From: Nitrosospira multiformis
GTDB lineage: Bacteria; Pseudomonadota; Gammaproteobacteria; Burkholderiales; Nitrosomonadaceae
Length of the DNA: 64,000 bases
Direction: 5' to 3'
Assembly (NCBI RefSeq): GCF_900110185.1
Contig: NZ_FOCT01000001.1
Span: 1-64,000, forward strand
A program made the position numbers and the translations under genes. Shown piece after piece: positions 35,017 to 43,808 of the stretch. Each line of letters begins with the position of its first letter. The stretch's first letter is position 1. The notes under the pieces were generated by a model, which did no database searches, was not told where the DNA came from, and saw only the letters and a program-made list of their open reading frames with translations.

Positions 35017-35192
35017 TATAGGAGGCGCAAGGGCAGATTGGTGAGTTGCAGCAGAGATTGGGAGAGGCTGAGCAGCAGCTTCAGGACAAGGCATGCGAAC
35101 TTGACTTGAAAGCGCGTGCGCAGGCGCATAAAGAGGATATGGATGATGCGAAACTCCGTCTGGAGGCGGAGAAGATTGCTGATGTCATATAG
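34977..35192 (+). pseudogene. Detached coiled-coil tail of the portal gene
   Basis: In the frame shifted by one base, the text reads FQALQQQVQRMI, TAG (35019-35021), then EAQGQIGELQQRLGEAEQQL and a charged helix to a stop at 35190-35192. It continues the portal's reading seamlessly if one T is restored in the run at about 34983 and the TAG is read as Gln. Two separate lesions indicate decay, not programmed recoding, although a recoding event cannot be excluded. Confidence 0.75.
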
Positions 35193-35225
35193 GTAACGCA
35201 TTATCCGCATAAAAGGAGTAACAAG

Positions 35226-35801
35226 ATGATTCGATTTTTGAATGATGAAACTGTGGCGGGATACAGATACGGTAAGGGCGCAATTTCCAGGTTTGATGAT
35301 GTAACTGAAGCGACCTTGATTGCTCAAGGTGATGCTGAAGATTATCCAGCAGTTACTAAGCCTGTAGAGGTGTTATCGAGTTCGGCCGTGGCTGCCTCAT
35401 GCGCCTTGACGGCGACGGATGAGATTTTGGGATCGTTTACCGTTCGCGCGGGAATCATCGGTGTCAACAGCATCCTCCAGATCGAGCCGTTGTGGACATT
35501 CAGCAGTAGCGCGAACAACAAGATTCTGAAAGTCAAGGTTGGCGGTGTGACAGTTTACAGTGCCACGCGCACTACGTCTGTCAAAGAAGCGCCGCTGATC
35601 GTTCTGGCAAACCGTAATTCCCTGGCGTCACAGATACAGCCTTACGACAATGCGTATGTAACGGCAGGATCGGGCGCGCCTGCAACTTACACTATCGATT
35701 TTGCAAACAGTGTTACGGTCGATATTATCGGGCAGAGAGCAAACAGTGGCGACGCGCTTAAACTCGAATACTATCGAGTGCTGCATTTCGTGGGGGACTA
35801 A
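35226..35801 (+). CDS. Phage structural protein with MIRFLND N-terminal domain (cassette 1)
   Basis: A 191-residue protein; AAAAGGAG lies upstream. The first 40 residues (MIRFLNDETVAGYRYGKGAI) are shared with the protein at 37819, so this is a module. The remainder is beta-rich (ILQIEPLWTFSSSANNKILKVKVGG, VYSATRTTS) and looks like a virion attachment or decoration domain. It directly precedes a beta-helix tailspike with no gap, so it is likely the adaptor of that spike. No enzyme motif. Confidence 0.6.
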   Translation: MIRFLNDETVAGYRYGKGAISRFDDVTEATLIAQGDAEDYPAVTKPVEVLSSSAVAASCALTATDEILGSFTVRAGIIGVNSILQIEPLWTFSSSANNKILKVKVGGVTVYSATRTTSVKEAPLIVLANRNSLASQIQPYDNAYVTAGSGAPATYTIDFANSVTVDIIGQRANSGDALKLEYYRVLHFVGD

Positions 35802-37373
35802 ATGGCAGACTGGTATGTTCGTCCCGATACATCGCACAGCGGAACGCGCGACGGAACATCCTATGGGACTGCTTGGGGTGGTTGGACGGAGATCGTTTGG
35901 GGCGGTGCAGGCGTTAAAGGCGGAGATACGTTGTACGTGTGCGGCGCTCATACTTATTCTCAAATTATCCGTCCAGAATGGGCTGGAAGTTCCAGTAATC
36001 GTATAACAATCCGGGGGGATTACGCGACTGAGCCTGGATCAATTACATTTGTTAGCGGGGCGTATTATTTCAACCTGGACAAATCTTACGTGACCCTGCA
36101 ATCGCTCACGATAACAGCAGGGAACAACCGCTGTATTGGCGTAACCGGCGTGCCAAATACCGGCTTCTGGCTTAAGAATTGCACGCTCATCGGCTCTGCC
36201 ATAACTATGGTTGACTTCATGGCGATCAATAATTTCGCCTATGTAGACACCGTTATTGACGGAAACATATTTGTGGCAGGGACTGGGAGCGGCATCAGTT
36301 GGAGGCCATCGGGGGCGATGGCGACAAACCTGAGTAATATGCAGATCAGTAATAATGCATTCAATGGGGTTTCGGGGCCGCGTGGCGTCATCACTTTTCT
36401 TTCACTGGATGACGTCCTGGCGGGGACCAAGATGACGGATATTCGTATATTCGGAAACACTTACACAGATTGTGGAGGAGTTGCTATCGAGTGTTACGGT
36501 CCTACAGTCTATGGGCGAAATTCAGGCATCAAGGTTTATGACAACACTATCACTAATCAGCAGAAAGTAGGTCTTCTTGGAGGGGGTATTGTTCTTGGCG
36601 GATTTGGCCTGTCCGCTACTCCAGATTTTGGGCCCAATGACGTTTATAACAACAAATGCTATGGGCTCCATGGGCTGTCTGGTCTTGCAAATATCTTCTA
36701 TGGCACATACCGTGTCTTTAATAATTACGCGGAGAACATAACAACAGCAGACATTGATGGCTGCGGTATTCTGTTCGACCATGATTGCCGGGACAGTGTT
36801 GCGTTTGGAAATGAGATTCGCGATTTATGGGGTAATGGGAACCCTGACAATTCTATTCGCCCCAGTGGCTCGGGAATACTGATGCTTGACGCGACGAATT
36901 GCACAGCTTACGGGAATTTAATTGTCAATTGTGTGACCGGCATTTCCTTTGGAAATAAATTGAGCGGGCAATCTTCAAACATTTTTAATAACACATTCAT
37001 CAATTGCTCCTATGCAGGGGCATACATGATGGCTACGGCGAACAATACGACAAACGTTATCCGAAACAATATTTTTACTACAACAACTGATACAACCCCT
37101 GCTGTCAGGGTAAATTCTGCCGTTTGGACAGGTGAATCTAATAACTGCTTTCATGGATTTGGTGCAAACGTAGGTCACACATTTGCAATATCAAGTAATA
37201 CCAATAATCCCGATTTTAATGACGCTTATAGACCACAATCCGTCTCTTGTAAACGTAATGGGGTGTATTTGGGCGGAAAAGACTTTCATGGCAAGCATTT
37301 TTACAACCCGCCCAATATCGGCGCCGTGGACGACACGACGAACACTCCGCGCTATACGTTGAGATATAGATAG
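35802..37373 (+). CDS. Right-handed beta-helix tailspike/depolymerase-like protein
   Basis: A 523-residue protein that starts at the base after the previous stop. Numerous Asn/Gly-rich turns separated by hydrophobic short strands (ITIRGDYATEPGSITFVSG, LQSLTITAGNNRCIGVTG, IFNNTFINCSYAGAY) are typical of parallel beta-helix pectate-lyase-like folds. Phage spikes of this type bind and cleave host surface polysaccharide. The short N-terminus lacks a head-binding domain, consistent with assembly through the preceding MIRFLND protein. The catalytic residues are not obvious. It ends before a terminator hairpin at 37396. Confidence 0.75.
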   Translation: MADWYVRPDTSHSGTRDGTSYGTAWGGWTEIVWGGAGVKGGDTLYVCGAHTYSQIIRPEWAGSSSNRITIRGDYATEPGSITFVSGAYYFNLDKSYVTLQSLTITAGNNRCIGVTGVPNTGFWLKNCTLIGSAITMVDFMAINNFAYVDTVIDGNIFVAGTGSGISWRPSGAMATNLSNMQISNNAFNGVSGPRGVITFLSLDDVLAGTKMTDIRIFGNTYTDCGGVAIECYGPTVYGRNSGIKVYDNTITNQQKVGLLGGGIVLGGFGLSATPDFGPNDVYNNKCYGLHGLSGLANIFYGTYRVFNNYAENITTADIDGCGILFDHDCRDSVAFGNEIRDLWGNGNPDNSIRPSGSGILMLDATNCTAYGNLIVNCVTGISFGNKLSGQSSNIFNNTFINCSYAGAYMMATANNTTNVIRNNIFTTTTDTTPAVRVNSAVWTGESNNCFHGFGANVGHTFAISSNTNNPDFNDAYRPQSVSCKRNGVYLGGKDFHGKHFYNPPNIGAVDDTTNTPRYTLRYR

Positions 37374-37395
37374 AACCCAACAGAATCAATGAAGA

Positions 37396-37425
37396 GCCGC
37401 CTCTGGAAAACATTGGCGGCTTTTT
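37396..37425 (+). terminator. Intrinsic terminator after the tailspike (left copy)
   Basis: GCCGCC (37396-37401) pairs with GGCGGC (37415-37420), followed by T5 (37421-37425). Confidence 0.75.
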
Positions 37426-37593
37426 ATTGACTTTCGCTCATGCGAACGCGCTAGCGGCGATATGTAGTCGTAGTGTTGAAACCCCTGATCAATGCGCTTC
37501 TTGTGTGTTGCTCGGGGTTTCTTTTTTGAACCTGCTCAAGGCAGGCCCGCTCACTGGGTTAAGTAGTTTGGAGGAAAGACGGAGGATCAGCTT

Positions 37594-37784
37594 ATGGATG
37601 AGCAAATAGCAAATCTTACACCGGAACAAATCGAGATATTGGAAAGCGACCTGGGCAAGCTTGCGGAAGTTCACGCCCAGCAAGGTGAGCAATGACGAAG
37701 GTGAAGATGAGCCTGTCGTTCTGAACAAGAGCGGCAAGGGAATTGTTCCCTACCAGAAGCACAAGGAACTGCGGGTAGAGAACA
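37594..37784 (+). pseudogene. Truncated copy of the scaffold gene N-terminus
   Basis: ATG 37594 reads MDEQIANLTPEQIEILESDLGKLAE, matching residues 9-30 of the scaffold protein at 39643. The upstream true start codon is altered (ATG to ACG), an internal stretch is deleted and the frame breaks; matching resumes with VVLNKSGKG and YQKHKELRVEN until about 37784, then unrelated sequence begins. It is a scar of the duplication, not a gene. Confidence 0.8.
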
Positions 37785-37818
37785 TTTGATAATTTTTGAA
37801 TAAACGGAAAGGGCAAAT

Positions 37819-38691
37819 ATGATTCGATTTTTGAATGATACAACTGTAGCAGGATATCTCTACGGAAAGGGAACTGTTGCATCCTTTGATAAAGGTGTTG
37901 TGGATGAGCTGGTAGCGCTCGGCTCTGCTGAAACGTATGATCCCGGCGCGCTCCATCCTTATTACCACTTTCACGGCTTCGCGGGAAACCAGGTGGCAGA
38001 CGACGACAAATTTAACGATCTGGCTGGGCTGAATCATGCTTGTCGTGGCGCTAATCTGTCTGTTTCACAGCTCTGGACAACCAATTCTGGCTACGCATCA
38101 ACGATTGATCCTGCAAGCGGCGCGACCGATTCTGTACTGCGTATTCCCAATCTGAACTTCGACTATGCGAGTGGCGAGAAGCTGATTATCTGGTGGCTTG
38201 GCAAAGTCACAGCCGAGAGTTCGTCCGCCCGAATGATGGGCGATGGCTATGGTGCAGCTGCAGGACAGCGAGGCATTCGCATCTTTTTGTCTGCAACCGG
38301 AATCATCAGCTTTGCCCTCGCGGGCGCTACCGACGTCTACTCTGGAAGCGCGCACAAGAGCATTTCCGGTGGTCTGCATAGTTTTGCCATAGTAGTCGAC
38401 GGTACTGCTGGAAGGCAAGGTATATGGGTGGATGAGGAGTATGCATTTTACAACGCCACCTATGCGGCGCTGACTCGTGGGATAGATACACGTAATTCCA
38501 ACACGTTCAATATAGGTTCAGTGTACCCTGCGTCTGCCAACTCAAGTGTAGGTATTGCAACGGCCACTAGAGCCTTGGCAATACTTAGGCTCCCTTCTGA
38601 TTACACAATGCCATCAGTCGGAACTCTGACGAGAGTTTTTCAACAGCTTCGCTCGAATCCTGGCAAGCTCATCCTCGCGAGTGCCTTCTGA
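37819..38691 (+). CDS. Phage structural protein with MIRFLND domain and LamG-like C-terminal domain (cassette 2)
   Basis: A 290-residue protein. N-terminal MIRFLNDTTVAGYLYGKGTV is shared with the protein at 35226. Residues of about 100-290 have a concanavalin/LamG look: EKLIIWWLGKV, DGTAGRQGIWVDEEYAFYN, SNTFNIGSVYP, a fold that binds carbohydrates. Its stop overlaps the start of the lyase-like gene by one base (38691), so the two are translated together. It resembles cassette 1 in layout (adaptor plus a sugar-active partner) but with a different partner. Confidence 0.7.
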   Translation: MIRFLNDTTVAGYLYGKGTVASFDKGVVDELVALGSAETYDPGALHPYYHFHGFAGNQVADDDKFNDLAGLNHACRGANLSVSQLWTTNSGYASTIDPASGATDSVLRIPNLNFDYASGEKLIIWWLGKVTAESSSARMMGDGYGAAAGQRGIRIFLSATGIISFALAGATDVYSGSAHKSISGGLHSFAIVVDGTAGRQGIWVDEEYAFYNATYAALTRGIDTRNSNTFNIGSVYPASANSSVGIATATRALAILRLPSDYTMPSVGTLTRVFQQLRSNPGKLILASAF

Positions 38692-39434
38692 TGACTCAAT
38701 TATTCAATTTTCCTCTCGATACAAACTTAGCGGGGTTGCTTTCTCTGCAGGCCAATGGCACCACGGTTACCGGAAATGCTTCCCCAGCCGGAATCCAAGA
38801 GCGAGTGCAAATAGTGGATGGAACAGCCAGGCTGTCTTCATACGGATCAGACGCGGAGACAAATTTTGGCTACCGGAGTGAGATTGCATTTGGAAGGTTC
38901 CCAAATTCCGGCGAAGTTTGGTCATCAGTAGACTTCATGATTGATCCGTTATGGACAACCAGTACAGTCGCCTCCATAGGTTCCTGGTATCCATCTCCGG
39001 ATGGGGGTGAGGAGTCGATTATAAAGCACGTCAATATTGGCTTGCGCCTTGTAGATAAGGATACGCTATTTGTAAATGTCCCTGCTGCGGTGCTGCCCGC
39101 TATAAGTGCTACTGGCAAGACAGTAGCGGTAAAAAAAATAGAGCAAGGGCGCTGGTACAACATCACGATCCGGATGAATCTGCAAACAACTGCTGTTGGC
39201 TGGCGTGAGGTTTACCTGGATCGTGTGAAGATTTTCGGAGAGTACAACGTGCCTACGGCTTATGACGATGCAAATGGTCCCTATTTCAAGATGGGGCCAA
39301 GAACACCGCTCTCTCATGACTATGACATGGTGAGAATGTGGGTACGGAACGCTAAACAATGGTTTGGGAATGAAAGTTTTTCCACGATTATGGGGGGGGT
39401 GCCGGTGTCGTCTGGGAGAATGTTGCAGCAATAA
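38691..39434 (+). CDS. Phage protein of polysaccharide-lyase-like fold
   Basis: A 247-residue protein. Beta-jelly-roll style strands FGYRSEIAFGRFPNSGEVWSS, IGLRLVDKDTLFVNVP, GRWYNITIRMNLQTT and a final YDMVRMWVRN match secreted polysaccharide lyase/heparin-lyase-like folds, with the R-S-E-I motif near residue 62 being typical. Paired with the LamG-like protein it would be a host-polysaccharide degrading spike. Catalytic residues are not assigned, and specific lyase family is open. It is followed by a terminator and the right copy of the duplicated segment. Confidence 0.55.
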   Translation: MTQLFNFPLDTNLAGLLSLQANGTTVTGNASPAGIQERVQIVDGTARLSSYGSDAETNFGYRSEIAFGRFPNSGEVWSSVDFMIDPLWTTSTVASIGSWYPSPDGGEESIIKHVNIGLRLVDKDTLFVNVPAAVLPAISATGKTVAVKKIEQGRWYNITIRMNLQTTAVGWREVYLDRVKIFGEYNVPTAYDDANGPYFKMGPRTPLSHDYDMVRMWVRNAKQWFGNESFSTIMGGVPVSSGRMLQQ

Positions 39435-39457
39435 CGTTTTCATCAGAAACTCTATCG

Positions 39458-39915
39458 AAGCCGCCTCTGGAAACATTGGCGGCTTTTTATTGGTTTTCAC
39501 TATGCGAATACGCTAGCGACAATATTGCAGGAGTAGTCTCCCGAAACCTCTGATCAATGCGCTTCTTGTGTTGCTCGGGGGTTTCTTTTTTTAACCCTGC
39601 TAAGGCAGGCCCGCTCACTGGGTTAAGTAGTTTGGAGGAAAGATGGAAGTGGATCAGCTTACGGATGAGCAAATCGCAAATCTTACGCCGGAACAAATCG
39701 AGATATTGGAAAGCGACCCGAACAAGCTTGCGGAAATTCTAGGCAGGCAGGAAGCACCAGAGGAAGAGGAAACGGAGAAATCCAGCTCCGATGTGAAGGA
39801 CGACGCATTCAGTAAAGTGAGCGACGATGAGGGTGACGATGAACCTGTCGTTCTGAACAAGAGCGGCAAGGGGACCATTCCCTACCAGAAACACAAGGAA
39901 CTGCGGGTAGAGAAC
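39458..39915 (+). repeat. Right copy of the duplicated segment
   Basis: Contains the GCCGCC/GGCGGC terminator (39460-39488) and the intact start of the scaffold gene at 39643. It repeats the left copy at 37394-37784, giving direct repeats that bracket cassette 2 and provide a substrate for homologous deletion or amplification of that cassette. Confidence 0.85.
39460..39488 (+). terminator. Intrinsic terminator after the lyase gene (right copy)
   Basis: GCCGCC (39460-39465) pairs with GGCGGC (39478-39483); T5 follows. Same hairpin as at 37396. Confidence 0.75.
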
Positions 39916-40605
39916 TCGGCACTGCGTGAGCAGCTAAAATCCGCGCAAGGCAAACTCGACGAATTCCTGATGCGGAAAGAGGAAGCAAAGGAAGTAGAGA
40001 CCATTGCGCTGGATGAAAAACTCAAGACGCACCTTGAGGCTCTGAAAGAAGAAATGCCTCAACTTCATCAGGTACTCAGCGCGCTGCTTGAGGGGAGTCG
40101 GAAGCAAGGCGAAAAGCTCGAGCAAACACTGCGGGAGCTGGAGCGCGAAAAAGAGGAATCCGAGCGCATAAACCAACTGAGCACTACAGAGCAAGTCGCT
40201 GAGGCAAAAGACAATAATCCTGATCTCGTGCATTGGGAAAGTAATGACGCTGACGCCTGGGAAGAAGCGCTGAAGCAGGACGAAATTCTGAGAACCAATA
40301 CAAAGTGGGCAGGAAAGTCTTATGCGGAACGGTTCCAGGAGGTTGTCCGCCGTGTCAGGGCGATCATGCCGGAAGCCTCCACTCCAAAAAAGAAACCCGA
40401 TCCGGGAATGATGAAAGCGAATGTGCAAGCCAAGCTTGAGGCAGCCCCGGTGAGGAAGCCTGTAACTCTATCGGATATTCAGGGTGGAGCAAATCCAACT
40501 TCTGAACGTGAGCAGCTTGAGAGTCTGAGCCCATTTGAACTTGCTCAGAAGCTGATGAAGATGCCCACGCATCAGGCGGCAGCCTTGAGAGCCGAACTTG
40601 ATTAA
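39643..40605 (+). CDS. Phage scaffold protein
   Basis: A 320-residue, highly charged and helical protein. The start follows TTGGAGGAAAG. N-terminal acidic stretch EAPEEEETEKSSSDVKDD, coiled-coil segments around 90-180 (ALREQLKSAQGKLDEF, EKLEQTLRELEREKEESERI) and a basic C-terminal region (STPKKKPDPGMM, KLEAAPVRKP) that would dock to capsid protein are typical of scaffolding proteins. It assembles the procapsid and leaves before packaging. It sits 15 bases before the capsid gene, its usual place. Confidence 0.8.
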   Translation: MEVDQLTDEQIANLTPEQIEILESDPNKLAEILGRQEAPEEEETEKSSSDVKDDAFSKVSDDEGDDEPVVLNKSGKGTIPYQKHKELRVENSALREQLKSAQGKLDEFLMRKEEAKEVETIALDEKLKTHLEALKEEMPQLHQVLSALLEGSRKQGEKLEQTLRELEREKEESERINQLSTTEQVAEAKDNNPDLVHWESNDADAWEEALKQDEILRTNTKWAGKSYAERFQEVVRRVRAIMPEASTPKKKPDPGMMKANVQAKLEAAPVRKPVTLSDIQGGANPTSEREQLESLSPFELAQKLMKMPTHQAAALRAELD

Positions 40606-40620
40606 GGATTTATTGATTAA

Positions 40621-41892
40621 ATGGCTGAAACAAACGTAGCAAGCGGAAGTTCACTGGCAGTCAAACATTATAGTGCGGCGCTCTTCGCCAACACGCTCAA
40701 AGGATCCACAGCGATTGACAGCCTTGTCGGCCCGGTCGAGCCTTCAGTAGCAATGCAGAAAATTGCCGGTCAAACAAATCCGGGCATGCCTATTGTGCGT
40801 ATCGATAATTTAATGAAAAGTGCTGGCGATGTCGTATCGCTCGATCTGGTCGATACGGTGGGTGGTGAACCACTGATGGGCGACGTCAATCGTGAAGGAC
40901 GGGGCAGTGCGCTTTCGTTTTCCTCGATGGAGATCAAGATCGATCTATCCAGTAAGGTCATCGATGCCGGTGGCAGCATGTCGCAGCAACGCACCAAGCA
41001 TCAGTTGCGTGAAATTGCCCTGGCGCAATTGTCAGGTTATTTCCCCCGTCTCGATGCTCAGGAAACACTGGTGCATCTTGCAGGAGCACGTGGTTCTCAA
41101 ACCGGTTCGGACTGGACAGTACCGCTTCAAAGCGCACCGAACTTCGGTTCCATAATGGTGAACCCCGTGAAGGCGCCTACCTATAATCGTCATTTTGTAG
41201 TGAACGGCGCCAATTTGACGTCAGGGGGACAGCAGTTGGGATCCATCGTTTCAACGGACGCCCTGCGCTTGTCGCATCTGGATCTGCTGCGGAAGAGGCT
41301 TGATGACATGGATCAGCCGTTGCAATCCGTCAAACTGGCAGGGGATCGAGCCGCGCAGACTTCCAAAATGTGGGTATTTCTCGCCACACCCAATCAGTAC
41401 TCGCTCCTTTTGACCGAAGGTTCGTTACGTGCATTCCAGCAGAACGCCATCAATCGGGCGGCATATTTTGACGAGCGTCATCCGCTGTTTGCCGGTGAGG
41501 TTGGAATGTGGAATGGCATTCTGGTGATCAAGAATGAGCGCGCGATCCGCTTCATGCCTAGCGAAAGCACGAAGATAGTTACCGCAGCAAATGCGGCAAC
41601 TGCAACAGAAACCGATCAAGCTGTCAATGGAGCACTGACTGCCGGGTACGCGATCGAGCGCGGATTATTATTAGGCGCACAAGCACTGGGTGTCGCTTAC
41701 GGGAAAACCAGGGTCAGCGGAATGCAGTTCGGATGGAAGGAACATTGGTATAACTTTGAAAGTAACCTGGAAGTGATGGGCGAGAAGGTTTGCGGCAAAG
41801 CGAAAACCCGTTTCTCTATCGACGATGGAACAGGTTTCAAGGTACCCACCGACTTTGGGGTGATTGCGGTTGACTCGGCTGTACCACTTTAA
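40621..41892 (+). CDS. Major capsid protein, N4-gp56-like
   Basis: A 423-residue protein. The sequence MAETNVASGSSLAVKHYSAALF, IAGQTNPGMPIVRIDNLMKSAGDVVSLDLVD and IDAGGSMSQQRTKHQLREIAL matches the N4 gp56 family of HK97-like capsids, as do FNLVV-type terminal domains (KAKTRFSIDDGTGFKVPTDFG). It forms the icosahedral shell after scaffold-led assembly. The scaffold gene is directly upstream, decoration-type and adaptor genes follow. Length fits the family. No lesion found. Confidence 0.85.
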   Translation: MAETNVASGSSLAVKHYSAALFANTLKGSTAIDSLVGPVEPSVAMQKIAGQTNPGMPIVRIDNLMKSAGDVVSLDLVDTVGGEPLMGDVNREGRGSALSFSSMEIKIDLSSKVIDAGGSMSQQRTKHQLREIALAQLSGYFPRLDAQETLVHLAGARGSQTGSDWTVPLQSAPNFGSIMVNPVKAPTYNRHFVVNGANLTSGGQQLGSIVSTDALRLSHLDLLRKRLDDMDQPLQSVKLAGDRAAQTSKMWVFLATPNQYSLLLTEGSLRAFQQNAINRAAYFDERHPLFAGEVGMWNGILVIKNERAIRFMPSESTKIVTAANAATATETDQAVNGALTAGYAIERGLLLGAQALGVAYGKTRVSGMQFGWKEHWYNFESNLEVMGEKVCGKAKTRFSIDDGTGFKVPTDFGVIAVDSAVPL

Positions 41893-41971
41893 TCCGTTTT
41901 AACGAGTTTGATACAGTGAAAGCGGCTTTTAATGTCCCGTTTTCAACCCATCACTTTTTCGAGAGATATAA

Positions 41972-42412
41972 ATGGCCACTTTTAGCGCACCCGATCTGAA
42001 CAGCAAAGCGATGCCCATGGGCAACTATGGCAACGCCGCAGTGGTTTATGGGACAGCAACACCCTCATCCGGGGTGATTGGAAGCATCTATCGTCCGGTC
42101 AGAATTCCGGCTGGCATGAGTGTTACGGCGTTACGGATAGTAAATGACGATCTGGATACAGGGGGCACCACGTTTGCTGTAAAAATCGGTTATACCCCAG
42201 TCGACCCAGGACAAGGTCCTGTCGAGGATGATGATTATTTTTCCGCTGGTACAACGATTTTATCCGGTGTGGCTCTTACCGACCTGAGATTTCAACCCAT
42301 CAAATTCGAAAAAGATGTCTATGTTATCCTGACTGTAACCTCACCGGCCACTGCATTTGCTTCGGGCAATATCACTGCAATCGTCACGGGCGAGGCGACA
42401 GGCATCAAGTAA
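41972..42412 (+). CDS. Phage structural protein, possible head decoration
   Basis: A 146-residue beta-rich protein after the capsid gene; AGAGAT lies 6 bases before the ATG. It reads like a small virion protein (IYRPVRIPAGMSVTALRIVND, TFAVKIGYTPVDPG, DVYVILTVTSPAT). No family recognised. Position suggests a decoration or head-stabilising protein. A strong terminator (42438) follows it. Confidence 0.55.
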   Translation: MATFSAPDLNSKAMPMGNYGNAAVVYGTATPSSGVIGSIYRPVRIPAGMSVTALRIVNDDLDTGGTTFAVKIGYTPVDPGQGPVEDDDYFSAGTTILSGVALTDLRFQPIKFEKDVYVILTVTSPATAFASGNITAIVTGEATGIK

Positions 42413-42437
42413 AAGCAAACAGTAATCAGGAAGTCAA

Positions 42438-42470
42438 AGGCGATTCCCAGCCTCTGGGAATCGCCTTTTT
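42438..42470 (+). terminator. Strong intrinsic terminator inside the head gene block
   Basis: AGGCGATTCCCAG (42438-42450) pairs perfectly with CTGGGAATCGCCT (42454-42466) and is followed by T5. Confidence 0.9.
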
Positions 42471-42484
42471 ATTGAGGATTTCAT

Positions 42485-42853
42485 ATGCCAAAAGTCAAAT
42501 ATATTGCCACCGGCATTAAGATTGACAGCATCAATGGAGTGGGATTGCGTTGGGAACCGGGTCAAGTGCGGAATGTAAGTGCTGAAGTTTCTGAGAGGCT
42601 GCTCGTGTACTCCGATACCTGGATGCGCGTCCACGATGAGACGCTGGATAACGTTGTGCCGATCGGGCTGGCGCAAGCAGAGAAACCGGTTGAAGAACCG
42701 CTGCCGGTGATCGACTTTCATTCCATGGGTAAAAAAGCTCTGCTTGAGTTTGCCGAGCGCAAATACAACGAACGGCTGGATAAGCGCCAAAACGAGGGAA
42801 CGATACGGCATAAAGTGATTGCCCTGTTTTCCAAGAACGAGATGCCGGACTGA
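42485..42853 (+). CDS. Phage hypothetical, head-tail region
   Basis: A 122-residue protein. The N-terminal half has a small beta domain with VRNVSAEVSERLLVYSDTWM, the C-terminal half is helical and charged (GKKALLEFAERKYNERLDKRQNEGT). It stops at the base where the next gene starts, an ATGA-type overlap. No family recognised with confidence; the position before the adaptor genes suggests a head-completion or connector role. Confidence 0.5.
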   Translation: MPKVKYIATGIKIDSINGVGLRWEPGQVRNVSAEVSERLLVYSDTWMRVHDETLDNVVPIGLAQAEKPVEEPLPVIDFHSMGKKALLEFAERKYNERLDKRQNEGTIRHKVIALFSKNEMPD

Positions 42854-43185
42854 TGCCATTCTCATATCAGTCAATTGTCGAGTTGGCTCGCATCCCGCTC
42901 AATGACGACGACAAGACGCGTTATCCGGATACCGTATTATTGTCCTTTGCCAATCAGGGGATGCTGCAGATACTCAAACGGCGACCGGATCTGTTCATGG
43001 GCAGGTTCAATAACCTGCCTGATGGGGAACGCGCCTTGGATGATGCTTTTCCGCTACCCGCTATATACCTCCAAACAGTAGCAGACTATGTTACGGCCAG
43101 AGCAGAAATGTCTGACGATGAGCACGTCAATTCCGGCCGAGCCACACTATTCATGCTGTTGTTCGGCTCCGAGGCGCAACCATGA
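42853..43185 (+). CDS. Phage head-tail adaptor-like protein
   Basis: A 110-residue protein. Helical, with IVELARIPLNDDDKTRYPDTVLL and FANQGMLQILKRRPDLF, the pattern of the short adaptor proteins (DUF6682-like) that sit below the portal. It overlaps both neighbours (42853 and 43182) by a few bases, so translation is coupled. DUF identity is from memory and unverified. Confidence 0.6.
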   Translation: MPFSYQSIVELARIPLNDDDKTRYPDTVLLSFANQGMLQILKRRPDLFMGRFNNLPDGERALDDAFPLPAIYLQTVADYVTARAEMSDDEHVNSGRATLFMLLFGSEAQP

Positions 43186-43805
43186 AATCCTGGAGCGATT
43201 TTTATGATCTGCTTATGCCAGACCTGCCTGGATGTCCCGCTGCTGCAGCCGACAGTGCGTTGCGCCAATCTTCTATAGCGTTTTGTGAGCAATCCCTGGC
43301 CTGGCAAATCGAGCACCAGTCTGTCTTCATAATAGGGGACATTGCGGAGTATGTCTTTTCTCCACCTGAAGGCGCGGCAGTTCATGCCATCATAAATGCA
43401 GTGCTGGATGGAGAAGAAATAGAGCCTTTTGCCTGCGAGAAGAACATCACGATCAGAAACTGGCGTCGCCAAAGCGGCAAACCGCTATATGTTCTTGGCG
43501 GTCCATCTTCGCTGACCCTGGTTCCAACTCCGGATAGTAACGGGGTATTGGCAATAACGGTCGCATTAAAACCTTCGGCCACCAGTACAGGGATTGATGA
43601 CGGGCTGTTCCACGAATACCGCGAAGCCATTATTCACGGCTCGATGGCGCGGCTAATGCTGTCACCTAAAAAGCCCTATACCAATATCCAGCTAGCCGCC
43701 TATCACCAGCAACAGTTCATTATCAAGACGGCGGCAGCAGGCATGAGGGTAGCCAGAAGCTATGTCAGAGCGCCCTTCCAGACAGCGATCCTGAGACGAG
43801 GATAA
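43182..43805 (+). CDS. Phage tail-tubular/nozzle-like protein
   Basis: A 207-residue protein starting MKSWSDFYDLLMPDLPGCP. Features: an N-terminal helical part with several Cys, then a beta-rich body (DIAEYVFSPPEGAAVHAIINAVLDGEEI, KPLYVLGGPSSLTLVPTPDSNG) and a C-terminal helical region. The type and its position between adaptor and collar fibre fit a connector or T7-gp11-like tail component. No precise family is recognised. Confidence 0.5.
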   Translation: MKSWSDFYDLLMPDLPGCPAAAADSALRQSSIAFCEQSLAWQIEHQSVFIIGDIAEYVFSPPEGAAVHAIINAVLDGEEIEPFACEKNITIRNWRRQSGKPLYVLGGPSSLTLVPTPDSNGVLAITVALKPSATSTGIDDGLFHEYREAIIHGSMARLMLSPKKPYTNIQLAAYHQQQFIIKTAAAGMRVARSYVRAPFQTAILRRG

Positions 43806-43808
43806 AAC

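Larger units (their letters stand above)
37394..37784 (+). repeat. Left copy of a duplicated segment: terminator plus scaffold-gene start
   Basis: This 390-base segment repeats, with changes, the 458 bases at 39458-39915. Shared parts are the GCCGCC/GGCGGC terminator, the sentence around GATCAATGCGCTTCTTGTG, TTGGAGGAAAG and the first codons of the scaffold gene. The left copy lacks about 80 internal bases. It flanks the second receptor-binding cassette on its left side, with the right copy on the other side. Confidence 0.85.
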
